From the NCBI GenBank assembly GCA_949825025.1, contig OX463782.1, positions 39,581,951 through 39,645,950 on the forward strand: 64,000 nucleotides of DNA. Direction: 5' to 3'. Each line of letters starts with the position of its first letter. The stretch's first letter is position 1. The notes under the pieces were generated by a model. The model ran no database searches and was not told the DNA's origin. It saw only the letters and a program-made list of their open reading frames with translations. A program made the position numbers and the translations under genes. Shown here piece by piece: positions 12,205 through 20,423 of this stretch. The DNA comes from Siphlonurus alternatus (lineage: Eukaryota; Arthropoda; Insecta; Ephemeroptera; Siphlonuridae).

Positions 12205-15200
12205 GAACTATATGTGGTTACTAATGTTTCCAAAAATAATATCAACTGAATGCTCACATGTTATAGATATTTTGCATAGATTAAAAAAAAAATTGAATGA
12301 ATAACATCATTGCACAGATGAATTTAATAACATACGTTAATTACGGTCAATTAAAGTAGTCTAAGACACTAAGGATATCCATATTATACCTCATAAAATA
12401 ATGAAGGTTGGAAATGGAACCTACTAGTGGTTACAAAAGTACCTAGATATCAATTTTATTGCAACCTGCGTCAAAGTTTAATTACACTTAAAACAATTAA
12501 AAAATGCGGCTTGGATTTCAAGTCAATATTTTTGCACCTCGAAATTATGCAAACATTGTAACGTCTATATGAAAATTCACATTCCTCAAGTCCTTTACAG
12601 TCTTCTGTTCAATTTATCCTCTGAGAAAAAATTTTGGTTTAAGGTGGAACTATATGTGGTTACTAATGTATCCAGAAATAATGAAAACTGAATGCTCACA
12701 TGTTATATATATTTTGCATAGATTAAAAAAAAGTGAATGGATGACATCATTGCACAGATGAATTAAGTACGGTCAGTTAAAGTAGCCTAAGACACTAAGG
12801 ATATCCATATTATACCTCATTAAATAATAAAGGTTGGAAATGGAACCTACTAGTGGTTACATAAGTACCTAGAAATTAATTTTATTGTAACCTCCGTCAA
12901 ATTTTAATTACACTTAAAACAATTAAAAAATGCGGCTTGGATTTCAAGTCAATATTTTTGCATCTCGATATTATGCAAACATTGTAACGTCTATAAGAAA
13001 ATTAATATTTCTCAAGTCCTTTTACATTCTTCTGTTCAATTTATCCTCTGAGAAAAAATTTTGGTTTAAGGTGGAACTATATGTGGTTACTAATGTATCC
13101 AGAAATAATATCAACTGAATGCTCACATGTTATATATATTTTGCATAGATTAAAAAAAATTGAATGGATGACATCATTGCACAGATGAATTAAGTACGGT
13201 CAATTAAAGTAGCCTAAGACACTAAGGATATCCATATTATACCTCATTAAATAATGAAGGTTGGAAATGGAACCTACTAGTGGTTACATAAGTACCTAGA
13301 AATAAATTTTATTGCAACCTCCGTCAAATTTTAATTACACTTAAAACAATTAAAAAATGCGGCTGGATTTCAAGTCAATATTTTTGCACCTCGATATTAT
13401 GCAGACATTGTAACGTCTATATGAAAATTCACATTCGTCAAGTCCTTTACATTCTTCTGTTCAATTCATCCTAAGAAAAATTTTGGTTTAAGGTGGAACT
13501 ATATGTGGTTACTAATGTATCTACAAAAAATATCAACTGAATGCTCACATGTTAAATATTTTTGAATTAGAGCTCTATAGATAACAAAGGTATTTGCCAA
13601 TTTCAATTTTGCATTTTTTCACGATAAATAATGTAAAAGGGTCATTTGACCCTCAAGGATTAAAGGGTCGCAAATTCAAGGGTCATGATTAGATCCGACA
13701 TCAATTATACCAAACATATAAATATGATTTAAAATGGAACCTACTAGTGGTTACAAAAGTACCTAGAAATAAATTTTATTGCAACCTCCGTCAAATTTTA
13801 ATTACACTTAAAAAATAAAATGCGGCTTGGATTTCAAGACAATATTTTTGCACCTCGATATTATGCAAATATTGTAACGTCTATATGAAAATTCACATTT
13901 CATTCTCAAGTCCTTTACATTAATTCTTCTGTTCAATTTACCCTCTGAGAAAAAATTTTGGTTTAAAGTGGAACTATATGTGGTTACTAATGTATCCAGA
14001 AATAATACAGATGAAATAAGTACGGTCAATTAAAGTAGCCTAAGACACTAAGGATATCCATATTATACCTCATTAAATAATAAAGGTTGGAAATGGAACC
14101 TACTAGTGGTTACATAAGTACCTAGAAATAAATTTTATTGCAACCTCCGTCAAATTTTAATTACACTTAAAACAATTAAAAAATGCGGCTTGGATTTCAA
14201 GTCAATATTTTTGCACCTCGATATTATGCAAACATTGTAACGACTCAGTAACGTCTATAAGAAAATTAACATTCCTCAAGTCCTTTTACATTCTTCTGTT
14301 CAATTTATCCTCTGAGAAAAAATTTTGGTTTAAAGTGGAACTATATGTGGTTACTGATGTATCCAGAAATAATACAGATGAAATAAGTACGGTCAATTAA
14401 AGAAGCCTAAGACACTAAGGATATCCATATTATACCTCATTAAATAATAAAGGTTGGAAATGGAACCTACTAGTGGTTACATAAGTACCTAGAAATAAAT
14501 TTTATTGCAACCTCCGTCAAATTTTAATTACACTTAAAACAATTAAAAAATGCGGCTTGGATTTCAAGTCAATATTTTTGCACCTCGATATTATGCAAAC
14601 ATTGTAACGACTCAGTAACGTCTATAAGAAAATTAACATTCCTCAAGTCCTTTTACATTCTTCTGTTCAATTTATCCTCTGAGAAAAAATTTTGGTTTAA
14701 AGTTGAACTATATGTGGTTACTAATGTATCCAGAAATAATACAGATGAAATAAGTACGGTCAATTAAAGAAGCATAAGACACTAAAGATATCCATATTAT
14801 ACCTCATTAAATAATAAAGGTTGGAAATGGAATTTACTAGTGGTTACATAAGTACCTAGAAATAAATTTTAATGCAACCTCCGTCAATTTTAATTACACT
14901 TAAAACAATTAAAAAATGCGGCCTGGATTTCAAGTCAATATTTTTGCACCTCGATATTATGCAAATATTGTAACGTCTATATGAAAATTCACATTTCATT
15001 CTCAAGTCCTTTACATTTTTCTGTTCAATTTATCCTCTGAGAAAAAATTTTGGTTTAAAGTGGAACTATATGTGGTTACTAATGTATCCAGAAATAATAC
15101 AGATGAAATAAGTACAGTCAATTAAAGTAGCCTAAGACACTAAGGATATCCATATTATACCTCATTAAATAATAAAGGTTGGAAATAGAACCTACTAGTG

Positions 15201-15919
15201 GTTACATAAGTACCTAGAAATTAATTTTATTGCAACCTCCGTCAAATTTTAATTACACTTAAAACAATTAAAAAATGCGGCTTGGATTTCAAGTCAATAT
15301 TTTTGCACCTCGATATTATGCAAACATTGTAACGTCTGTAAGAAAATTAACATTCCTCAAGTCCTTTACATTCTTCTGTTCAATTTATCCTCTGAGAAAA
15401 AAATTTGGTTTAAGGTGGAACAATATGTGGTTACTAATGTATCCAGAAATAATATCAACTGAATGCTCACATGTAATATATATTTTGCATAGATTAAAAA
15501 AAATTGAATGGATGACATTATTGCACAGATGAATTAAGTACGGTCAATTAAAGTAGCCTAAGACACTAAGGATATCCATATTATACCTCATTAAATAATG
15601 AAGGTTGGAAATGGAACCTGCTAGTGGTTACATAAGTACCTAGAAATTAATTTTATTGCAACCTCCGTCAAATTTTAATTACACTTAAAACAATTAAAAA
15701 ATGCGGCTTGGATTTCAAGTCAATATTTTTGCACCTCGATATTATGCAAACATTGTAACGTCTATAAGAAAATTAACATTCCTCAAGTCCTTTACATTCT
15801 TCTGTTCAATTTATCCTCTGAGAAAAAATTTTGGTTTAAAGTGGAACTATATGTGGTTACTAATGTATCCAGAAATAATACAGATGAAATAACGACGGTC
15901 AATTAAAGTAGCCTAAGAC
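12205..15919. repeat. Satellite array next to the Polinton, including short monomers of about 360 bp
   Basis: Starts at 14183, 14550, 14916 and 15275 give spacings of 359-367 bp. This short class joins aataat directly to acagatgaaataagtacgg. It lacks about 70 bp present in the 425-bp class, between the words aataat and acagatga. The last 1.7 kb before 15919 reappears at 34.6-36.3 kb at an offset of about 20,369 bp. No gene is seen. Confidence 0.93.
15914..15919. repeat. Left target-site duplication TAAGAC
   Basis: TAAGAC directly precedes the left terminal repeat and recurs at 33637-33642 directly after the right one. The uninterrupted satellite reads gcctaagacactaagg, which is what remains when the element and one TAAGAC are removed. 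Six bp is the usual target duplication for Polintons. Confidence 0.92.
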
Positions 15920-16024
15920 ACTACCCATGTACACGGGATAGGGCACCGATGGCGCTAAAAGACCTTGATTATGTTATTGTTTTTTCATTAAAATATATGA
16001 AAAACAGAGTAAAAATAACAAAAA
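15920..16024. repeat. Left terminal inverted repeat
   Basis: About 105 bp matching the reverse complement of 33532-33636 with three substitutions (near 15954, 15969 and 15996) and a small difference in an A-rich tract near 16011. Similarity stops abruptly after the word aacaaaaa. Confidence 0.93.
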
Positions 16025-16054
16025 TTGCCCGAGGCTCATGCTTGTGCCGTTTAG

Positions 16055-16078
16055 AAGTGAGAGCGTGTACTCTCACTT
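16055..16078. repeat. Short hairpin just inside the left terminal repeat
   Basis: AAGTGAGAG (16055-16063) and CTCTCACTT (16070-16078) form a perfect 9-bp dyad around CGTGTA. The right subterminal region also contains a CTCTCACGTG word (33494-33503). The function is unknown; a role in end recognition is speculation. The remaining 16079-16200 is AT-rich with nothing recognisable. Confidence 0.6.
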
Positions 16079-16200
16079 TCACTTTAAGCTATGAGGGTTT
16101 TTTAAATACATTGAAAGGAACCATAAAGTGTAATTAAATCAAATATTTTAATTAATATTACGATAAACATACAATGCTATTATAAAGTAATATTAATTAT

Positions 16201-16206
16201 TTTATT
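16201..16206 (-). terminator. Poly(A) signal AATAAA for the minus-strand left-arm gene
   Basis: AATAAA on the minus strand, five bases past the stop codon at 16213-16211. Its position supports the reality of the spliced minus-strand gene. Confidence 0.5.
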
Positions 16207-16210
16207 TTTT

Positions 16211-16681
16211 TTACTGTAACATGCCATTCCAGTCATCCCAAATCGATATGATCTCGGGATGACTGGCAAACAAAGGCTGGCCCATATAAGCATCATAAAA
16301 TCTTTCTCTAGGAAGCTGCAATTTTGTGATGCTTATATGGGCCACCGATTTTTTAAACGCATCTTCATAGGCGAAACTTCTGGTGACGGTTTCGTATGAT
16401 GTGGAGTACGGCGGATATTCAATACGTAGAGTATCCTGTAGGAGAAAAAAATAACATAAGATATGTCACTTTTGTTATTTTTTTCTTATGAAACTCGCGT
16501 TCAACCGCGTCAAAATTTTAAATTTATGGCTTTTGGCAAAACTATAGACCATATGTCCATTCGGCATAAGGTCTATATTTCTGTCAAAACTTATCAATTA
16601 TAAGTCTCTAATATAATTATGTTAATTTTTCAATGGTTTCTTTGATGTTTTTTTAATTTTGTTATATATAAATTTATATAA

Positions 16682-16743
<62 letters not shown>

Positions 16744-16895
16744 ATTTATGTATTTACGTATTTATAAAATAAAAATATCCGCGCTCTCACCTTTGTAATA
16801 GCGATTTTACTCCCGATGCTTCTTAACGCTAAAAATTCACAGATGCTCCCGTAGCGTATTATAGGCCGATCCATGCTGTCCATATATTGTGACAT
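16211..16895 (-). CDS. Two-exon gene of unknown function, left arm of the Polinton
   Basis: I do not recognise this protein. Exon 1 is 16895-16791 (35 codons) and exon 2 is 16435-16211 (74 codons plus stop), joined in phase 0 to give 109 residues. The donor is AAAG|GTGAG. The acceptor is a pyrimidine tract ending CTCCTACAG. The 355-nt intron contains a TA microsatellite. Exon 1 starts at the first ATG after an in-frame stop (residues MSQYMDS), and further Mets lie at residues 5 and 8. Exon 2 begins DTLRIEYPPY and ends in a Trp/Asp-rich tail (WDDWNGMLQ). No membrane segment or known motif is evident. It is transcribed away from the plus-strand gene starting at 17174, so the interval 16896-17112 should hold a divergent promoter; a weak TATGTAAA lies at 16995-16988. 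Exon 2 also contains two strong DNA dyads, so a non-coding role for this stretch remains possible. Confidence 0.5.
16229..16266. repeat. Inverted repeat CCAGTCATCCC, inner dyad 1
   Basis: CCAGTCATCCC (16229-16239) and its exact reverse complement (16256-16266) are separated by 16 bp. It lies inside the proposed exon 2 of the minus-strand gene and next to a second, longer dyad. Confidence 0.75.
16278..16344. repeat. Perfect 18-bp inverted repeat, inner dyad 2
   Basis: TGGCCCATATAAGCATCA (16278-16295) is exactly complementary to 16327-16344, with a 31-bp spacer. It is much longer than expected by chance and lies within proposed coding sequence about 360-425 bp from the element end. Confidence 0.8.
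16686..16738. repeat. TA dinucleotide microsatellite
   Basis: About 26 TA units in the intron of the minus-strand gene. Confidence 0.9.
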
Positions 16896-17112
16896 TAAAC
16901 AAATATTGTTTGGCCTCGTACGCGGCCAAAAATATACACGAAAATACCGCTAAATGCCTTGGGAGGGTGGCAAGGTGAGAGCTGACCTTTACATAGCGGT
17001 CACAGTGCATTCTCATGCAAGTGCACATGCACTTACCGCGGATATAGAAATTAGGTGACAATAATATTGTTGTCAACACATTAACACGGAGCGGAGGGGG
17101 TCAAAAATGGGG

Positions 17113-17147
17113 TATAAAGAAGGGGTCGTGGACGAGCAGTTATCACT
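17113..17147 (+). promoter_or_regulatory. TATA box and initiator of the left-arm plus-strand gene
   Basis: TATAAA at 17113-17118 and an initiator-like TCACT at 17143-17147, about 32 bp apart. The first ATG downstream is 17174. The box is preceded by a G-rich stretch. Confidence 0.55.
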
Positions 17148-17173
17148 CCACTACCATCACGGACCGCTGCTTT

Positions 17174-18858
17174 ATGAACCCAGCGCTTCTGCTTACTGAC
17201 GTAAGTATTTTAGCTATAATTTTTTTATTGCAAACGATAGAATTCAATTTCTTAATTCAGATTTGATATTATAATAACAAATATTATTGTTATTATAATA
17301 TCATAATAAATTAATATTATTAATATTAATTATTAATATTATGATTAATAATAATAATATTAATTATTAATGTTATTTATAATTAATATTATTAACTATT
17401 AATATTATTATTATTAATATTATTATTATTAATAATAATAATGTTTTTATTAATGTCTAAATTTATAGGCAGCCGCAATAAAAATTGCGGCTGCCTATTT
17501 TATTTATTATAATATATTATATATATTATAATATTATGTTATATTTATATATTATTATATTATATTTATTATTATATAATAAATATATTATTGCTAATGC
17601 GGATGGAGCTCGAAATTTGAATTACCGTTAGGCTTGGAAAAAATGCGCCCCATATAGCATGTATTGCATGTCAATTGTGTGCATGCAGCTTTTAGAATTT
17701 GTGACCGCCTTGAGTTTAGGCAACTTGTTATACGCCGTATATATTTAATTACTATATTAAAGGCGCATACATATTATTGTTGTATTAAAGTAAATTTTAT
17801 AGCTTGATTGTGCGCAACAATAATATGTATGCGCCTTTAATATAGTACCTAAATATTTACGGCGTATAACAAGTTGCCTAAACTCAAGGCGGTCACAAAT
17901 TCTAAAAGCCGCATGCACACAATTGACATGCAATACATGCTATATGGGGCGCATTTTTTCCAAGCCTAAAGGTAATTCAAATTTCGAGCTCCATCCGCAT
18001 TAGCAATATTATATTTATTATATAATAATAAATAAAATATAATAATATATAAATATAATATAATAATATAATATATATAATATATTATAATATATAATAA
18101 TATATTATATAATATATATAATATAATATATATATAATATATATTAATATTATAATATATATAATATATTATAATAAATGAAATAGGCAGCTGCAATTTT
18201 TATCATTTTTTAAGGGTAATTAGTAATTTATTATATATATATATTTATATATCGTCGTCTTTCTGAACATTGAAATTTCAAAGCAGCACACAAGTTACAC
18301 GATACGATTTTTCGTTTTATTGCATATGTTAAAAATATATATATTGTTAATGCAACTTGAGCTCGATATTTAAATTCCCGTTGGGCTTGGAAATAATGGG
18401 CCTCAAATAGCCTGTATTGCACGTCAGTTGGGTGCATGCGGCTTTTATAATTTGTGAGCGCCTTGAGTTTAGGCAACTTGTTATACGCCGTAAATATTTT
18501 ATTACTATATTAAAGGCGCATACATATTACTGTTGGATTAAAGTAAATTTTATAGCCTGATTGTGCGCAACAATAATATGTATGCGCCTTTAATATAGTA
18601 ATAAAAAATTTACGGCGTATAACAAATTGCCTAAACTCAAGGCGCTCACAAATTATAAAAGACGCATGCACACAACTGACGTGCAATACAGGCTATATGA
18701 TGCCCATTATTTCCAAGCCTAACGGGAATTTAAATATCGAGCTCAAGTTGCATTAACAATATATATATTTTTAACATATGCAATAAAAAGAAAAATCGTA
18801 TCGTGTAACTTGTGTGCTGCTTTGAAATTTCAATGTTCAGAAAAGACGACGATATATA

Positions 18859-18945
<87 letters not shown>

Positions 18946-19345
18946 AATTACTAATTACCCTATAAAAATAATTGTGTACTATAATTAATATTTTCATTTT
19001 TTTTTCCAGACAATGACCACTCCATTCCAGAGACTTCAGCAAGAGAGTACGGGGTATGAATATGCCGCAATGAAAGACTTGGAGATGCACGAATGGTACC
19101 AGGTCAACAAGATGAAGATGACCAACACCGTCAATGGCCGAAAAATGCAAGGCTACCTCGAGCGCAACGGTGTGCGCTTACGCGTGTTCATGCCGGACCG
19201 CATCTCCGAGGACACCCTCAGCGAGGCAGACATCAAAAAATACAACCTTGGGCAAGGAAAACGATGGTTGGTGAAAGTCATCGGGTTCACCGGCTCCTCG
19301 GCAAACCTGGATTGGCTTGAGGTCGACGCTGTAGCAGATCCCTGA
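17174..19345 (+). CDS. Small Polinton protein, possible OB-fold ssDNA-binding protein (two exons)
   Basis: Exon 1 is 17174-17200 (nine codons, residues MNPALLLTD) and exon 2 is 19010-19345, giving 120 residues. The donor GAC|GTAAGT and an acceptor ending in TTTTTCCAG fit well, and the join keeps phase 0. Translation could instead start at the exon 2 ATG at 19013 (110 residues). The pattern W-Y-x-V, T-x-x-x-G-x-x-x-x-x-Y-L and a later VFMPDR resembles small Polinton- and virus-associated proteins that I take to be OB-fold nucleic-acid binders. This is an inference from memory of sequence pattern only. If correct, it would coat displaced strands made by protein-primed replication. Exon 2 is clearly richer in G and C than its surroundings, consistent with real coding sequence. 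The 1,809-nt intron is filled by two large palindromes. Confidence 0.72.
17465..17498. repeat. Perfect 15-bp stem hairpin
   Basis: ATAGGCAGCCGCAAT (17465-17479) and its exact complement (17484-17498) are separated by AAAA. The right half of the stem overlaps the left edge of the first long palindrome, whose right edge carries a related GGCAGCTGCAAT at 18186-18197. Confidence 0.8.
17479..18201. repeat. Long palindrome 1 (about 720 bp) in the intron
   Basis: The inner arms run from about 17585 to 17782 and from 17815 to 18008. They are nearly perfect inverted repeats around a 32-bp loop. The arms continue outward through AT-rich stretches to the related words aaaattgcggctgcc (17481-17495) and ggcagctgcaattttt (18186-18201). 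The element has no coding content. Confidence 0.88.
18212..18961. repeat. Long palindrome 2 (about 750 bp) in the intron, related to palindrome 1
   Basis: Arms of about 320 and 390 bp surround a 32-bp loop (18536-18567) almost identical to the loop of palindrome 1. The outer edges are aagggtaattag (18212) and ctaattaccct (ending 18961). The innermost roughly 200 bp of each arm is shared with palindrome 1; the outer parts differ. Confidence 0.88.
18858..18942. repeat. TA microsatellite inside palindrome 2
   Basis: About 40 TA units with one CA interruption. It expands the right arm relative to the left arm, where the matching tract is only about 15 bp. Confidence 0.9.
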
Positions 19346-19435
19346 GCAGCATGACCCCTTCCTTCTCCTCCCATAAAAACTCCCTTACTATATTTGGGGC
19401 ATGTAATACATTATGTTTTTTGTGAGGAATATTAA

Positions 19436-19441
19436 AATAAA
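19436..19441 (+). terminator. Poly(A) signal AATAAA after the left-arm plus-strand gene
   Basis: AATAAA lies 90 bp after the stop at 19345 and is followed by a run of C residues. Confidence 0.55.
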
Positions 19442-20331
19442 GCTTAATAATAACCCCCCCCCCACCTCATTATTTTAAAGAATACTGTTGTTTAGTTATG
19501 AAAAATTAATTAAAAAAATTGTATTTGATATTCAAAACGGTGGCAGGATAAATATGTATTAATAATATATCAAAAATGTCTTTTAACCTTTACTATGTAT
19601 TTTTGAATAAATTTTTTTTAAAAATATGATCCTTGTGACTCTAACGAAGCCTTTTTATTTTTTTATATTATGTTTATTTTAAAATATTTATATTATAATT
19701 TATAAACTAAATTTTGAAAATATTAAAAAAGTATTTGGAATGATGAACGAGAAAAAAATTGAGTATTTGCTTTTAAATTTTTAAATTAAAACTTTAAAAA
19801 AAATTAGACTGCAGATAACAGCATTATAATAAGAATATATAATTTATAATGGACCATGAATGCGTTTATTTAAATGTAACTAAATATTTTCTTCATACTA
19901 AAAATTAGCTGCTCTAAATGGAGGCCATATAAATATATTACTAAAATAGACTCTATTGACAAAATGTAGAAGATAATGAAAATCTTACAAATAAAACCAA
20001 CTAATAACTGCTTTGAGAATTCAATACTTCAGAAGTATAATTTTGAAAGCTGTTATAATAAATGCTAAATTAAACATAAAATATAAATTTATGTAGATAA
20101 ATATTATTTTCCAGAGAAGTACATCTTAGAGAGGGGGGTTATTGACTCCCGACTATTTGAAACCATCAAAACAAAGCTCACTCACAATAATACAATATGT
20201 GTAAAAGAGGTGAAAGTTATAATTTTCTTTAATTTAGAAACAAATCTATACAAAGCAGCAAAAACATTTCAAAATTTATTTTTACAATTGAAAATAGAAA
20301 TTTAACATTGCTTCTGCTGTAGCGAAGGGCG
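19442..20331. other. AT-rich interval with no supported gene
   Basis: About 890 bp between the left-arm gene and the polymerase promoter. A frame with no ATG stays open on the plus strand from about 20085 to 20305, but composition explains this. No splice-supported exon or RNA gene was recognised. Confidence 0.6.
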
Positions 20332-20367
20332 TATATAAAGGCATGAATAAAGGTTAGATATCTCAGT
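20332..20367 (+). promoter_or_regulatory. Polymerase gene promoter: TATATAAA plus TCAGT initiator
   Basis: TATATAAA at 20332-20339 and TCAGT at 20363-20367. The initiator A is 33 bp after the start of the TATA box, the usual arthropod geometry. It implies a leader of about 60 nt before the ATG at 20424. Confidence 0.7.
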
Positions 20368-20374
20368 TTCTGTT

Positions 20375-20395
20375 ATGGCTCGTTGGCGGTGTTAG
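20375..20395 (+). CDS. Upstream ORF in the polymerase leader
   Basis: ATG at 20375 opens a six-codon frame (MARWRC) ending in TAG at 20393-20395. It is the only ATG between the predicted transcription start and the polymerase ATG at 20424. It may reduce or regulate polymerase translation; this is an inference. Confidence 0.4.
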   Translation: MARWRC

Positions 20396-20423
20396 TGAGC
20401 AAAGGGAGACTTTTTTTATCAAC

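Noticed and set aside
15275..15532. Recurring plus-strand frames beginning MRLGFQVN or MKIHISF in satellite copies
   Set aside because: They track the repeat phase, shift frame at single-base indels between monomers and show no coding composition.
15949..16137. 62-residue frame starting in the left terminal repeat
   Set aside because: Half of it is terminal repeat sequence, the mirrored right end does not keep the frame, and there is no promoter.
16837..17079. 80-residue minus-strand frame in the left arm
   Set aside because: It overlaps the spliced minus-strand gene in another frame; that gene has splice-site support and this frame does not.
17465..17498. Hairpin as a bacterial-type terminator
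   Set aside because: The context is a eukaryotic intron; the hairpin belongs to the palindrome edge.
17966..18476. Ile/Tyr-rich and other minus-strand frames in the intron palindromes
   Set aside because: Products of AT-rich inverted repeats and microsatellites.
20085..20305. Open plus-strand frame of about 73 codons without ATG, preceded by TTTTCCAG
   Set aside because: It could be an exon, but no donor or partner exon fits, composition is AT-rich, and it ends just before the polymerase promoter.
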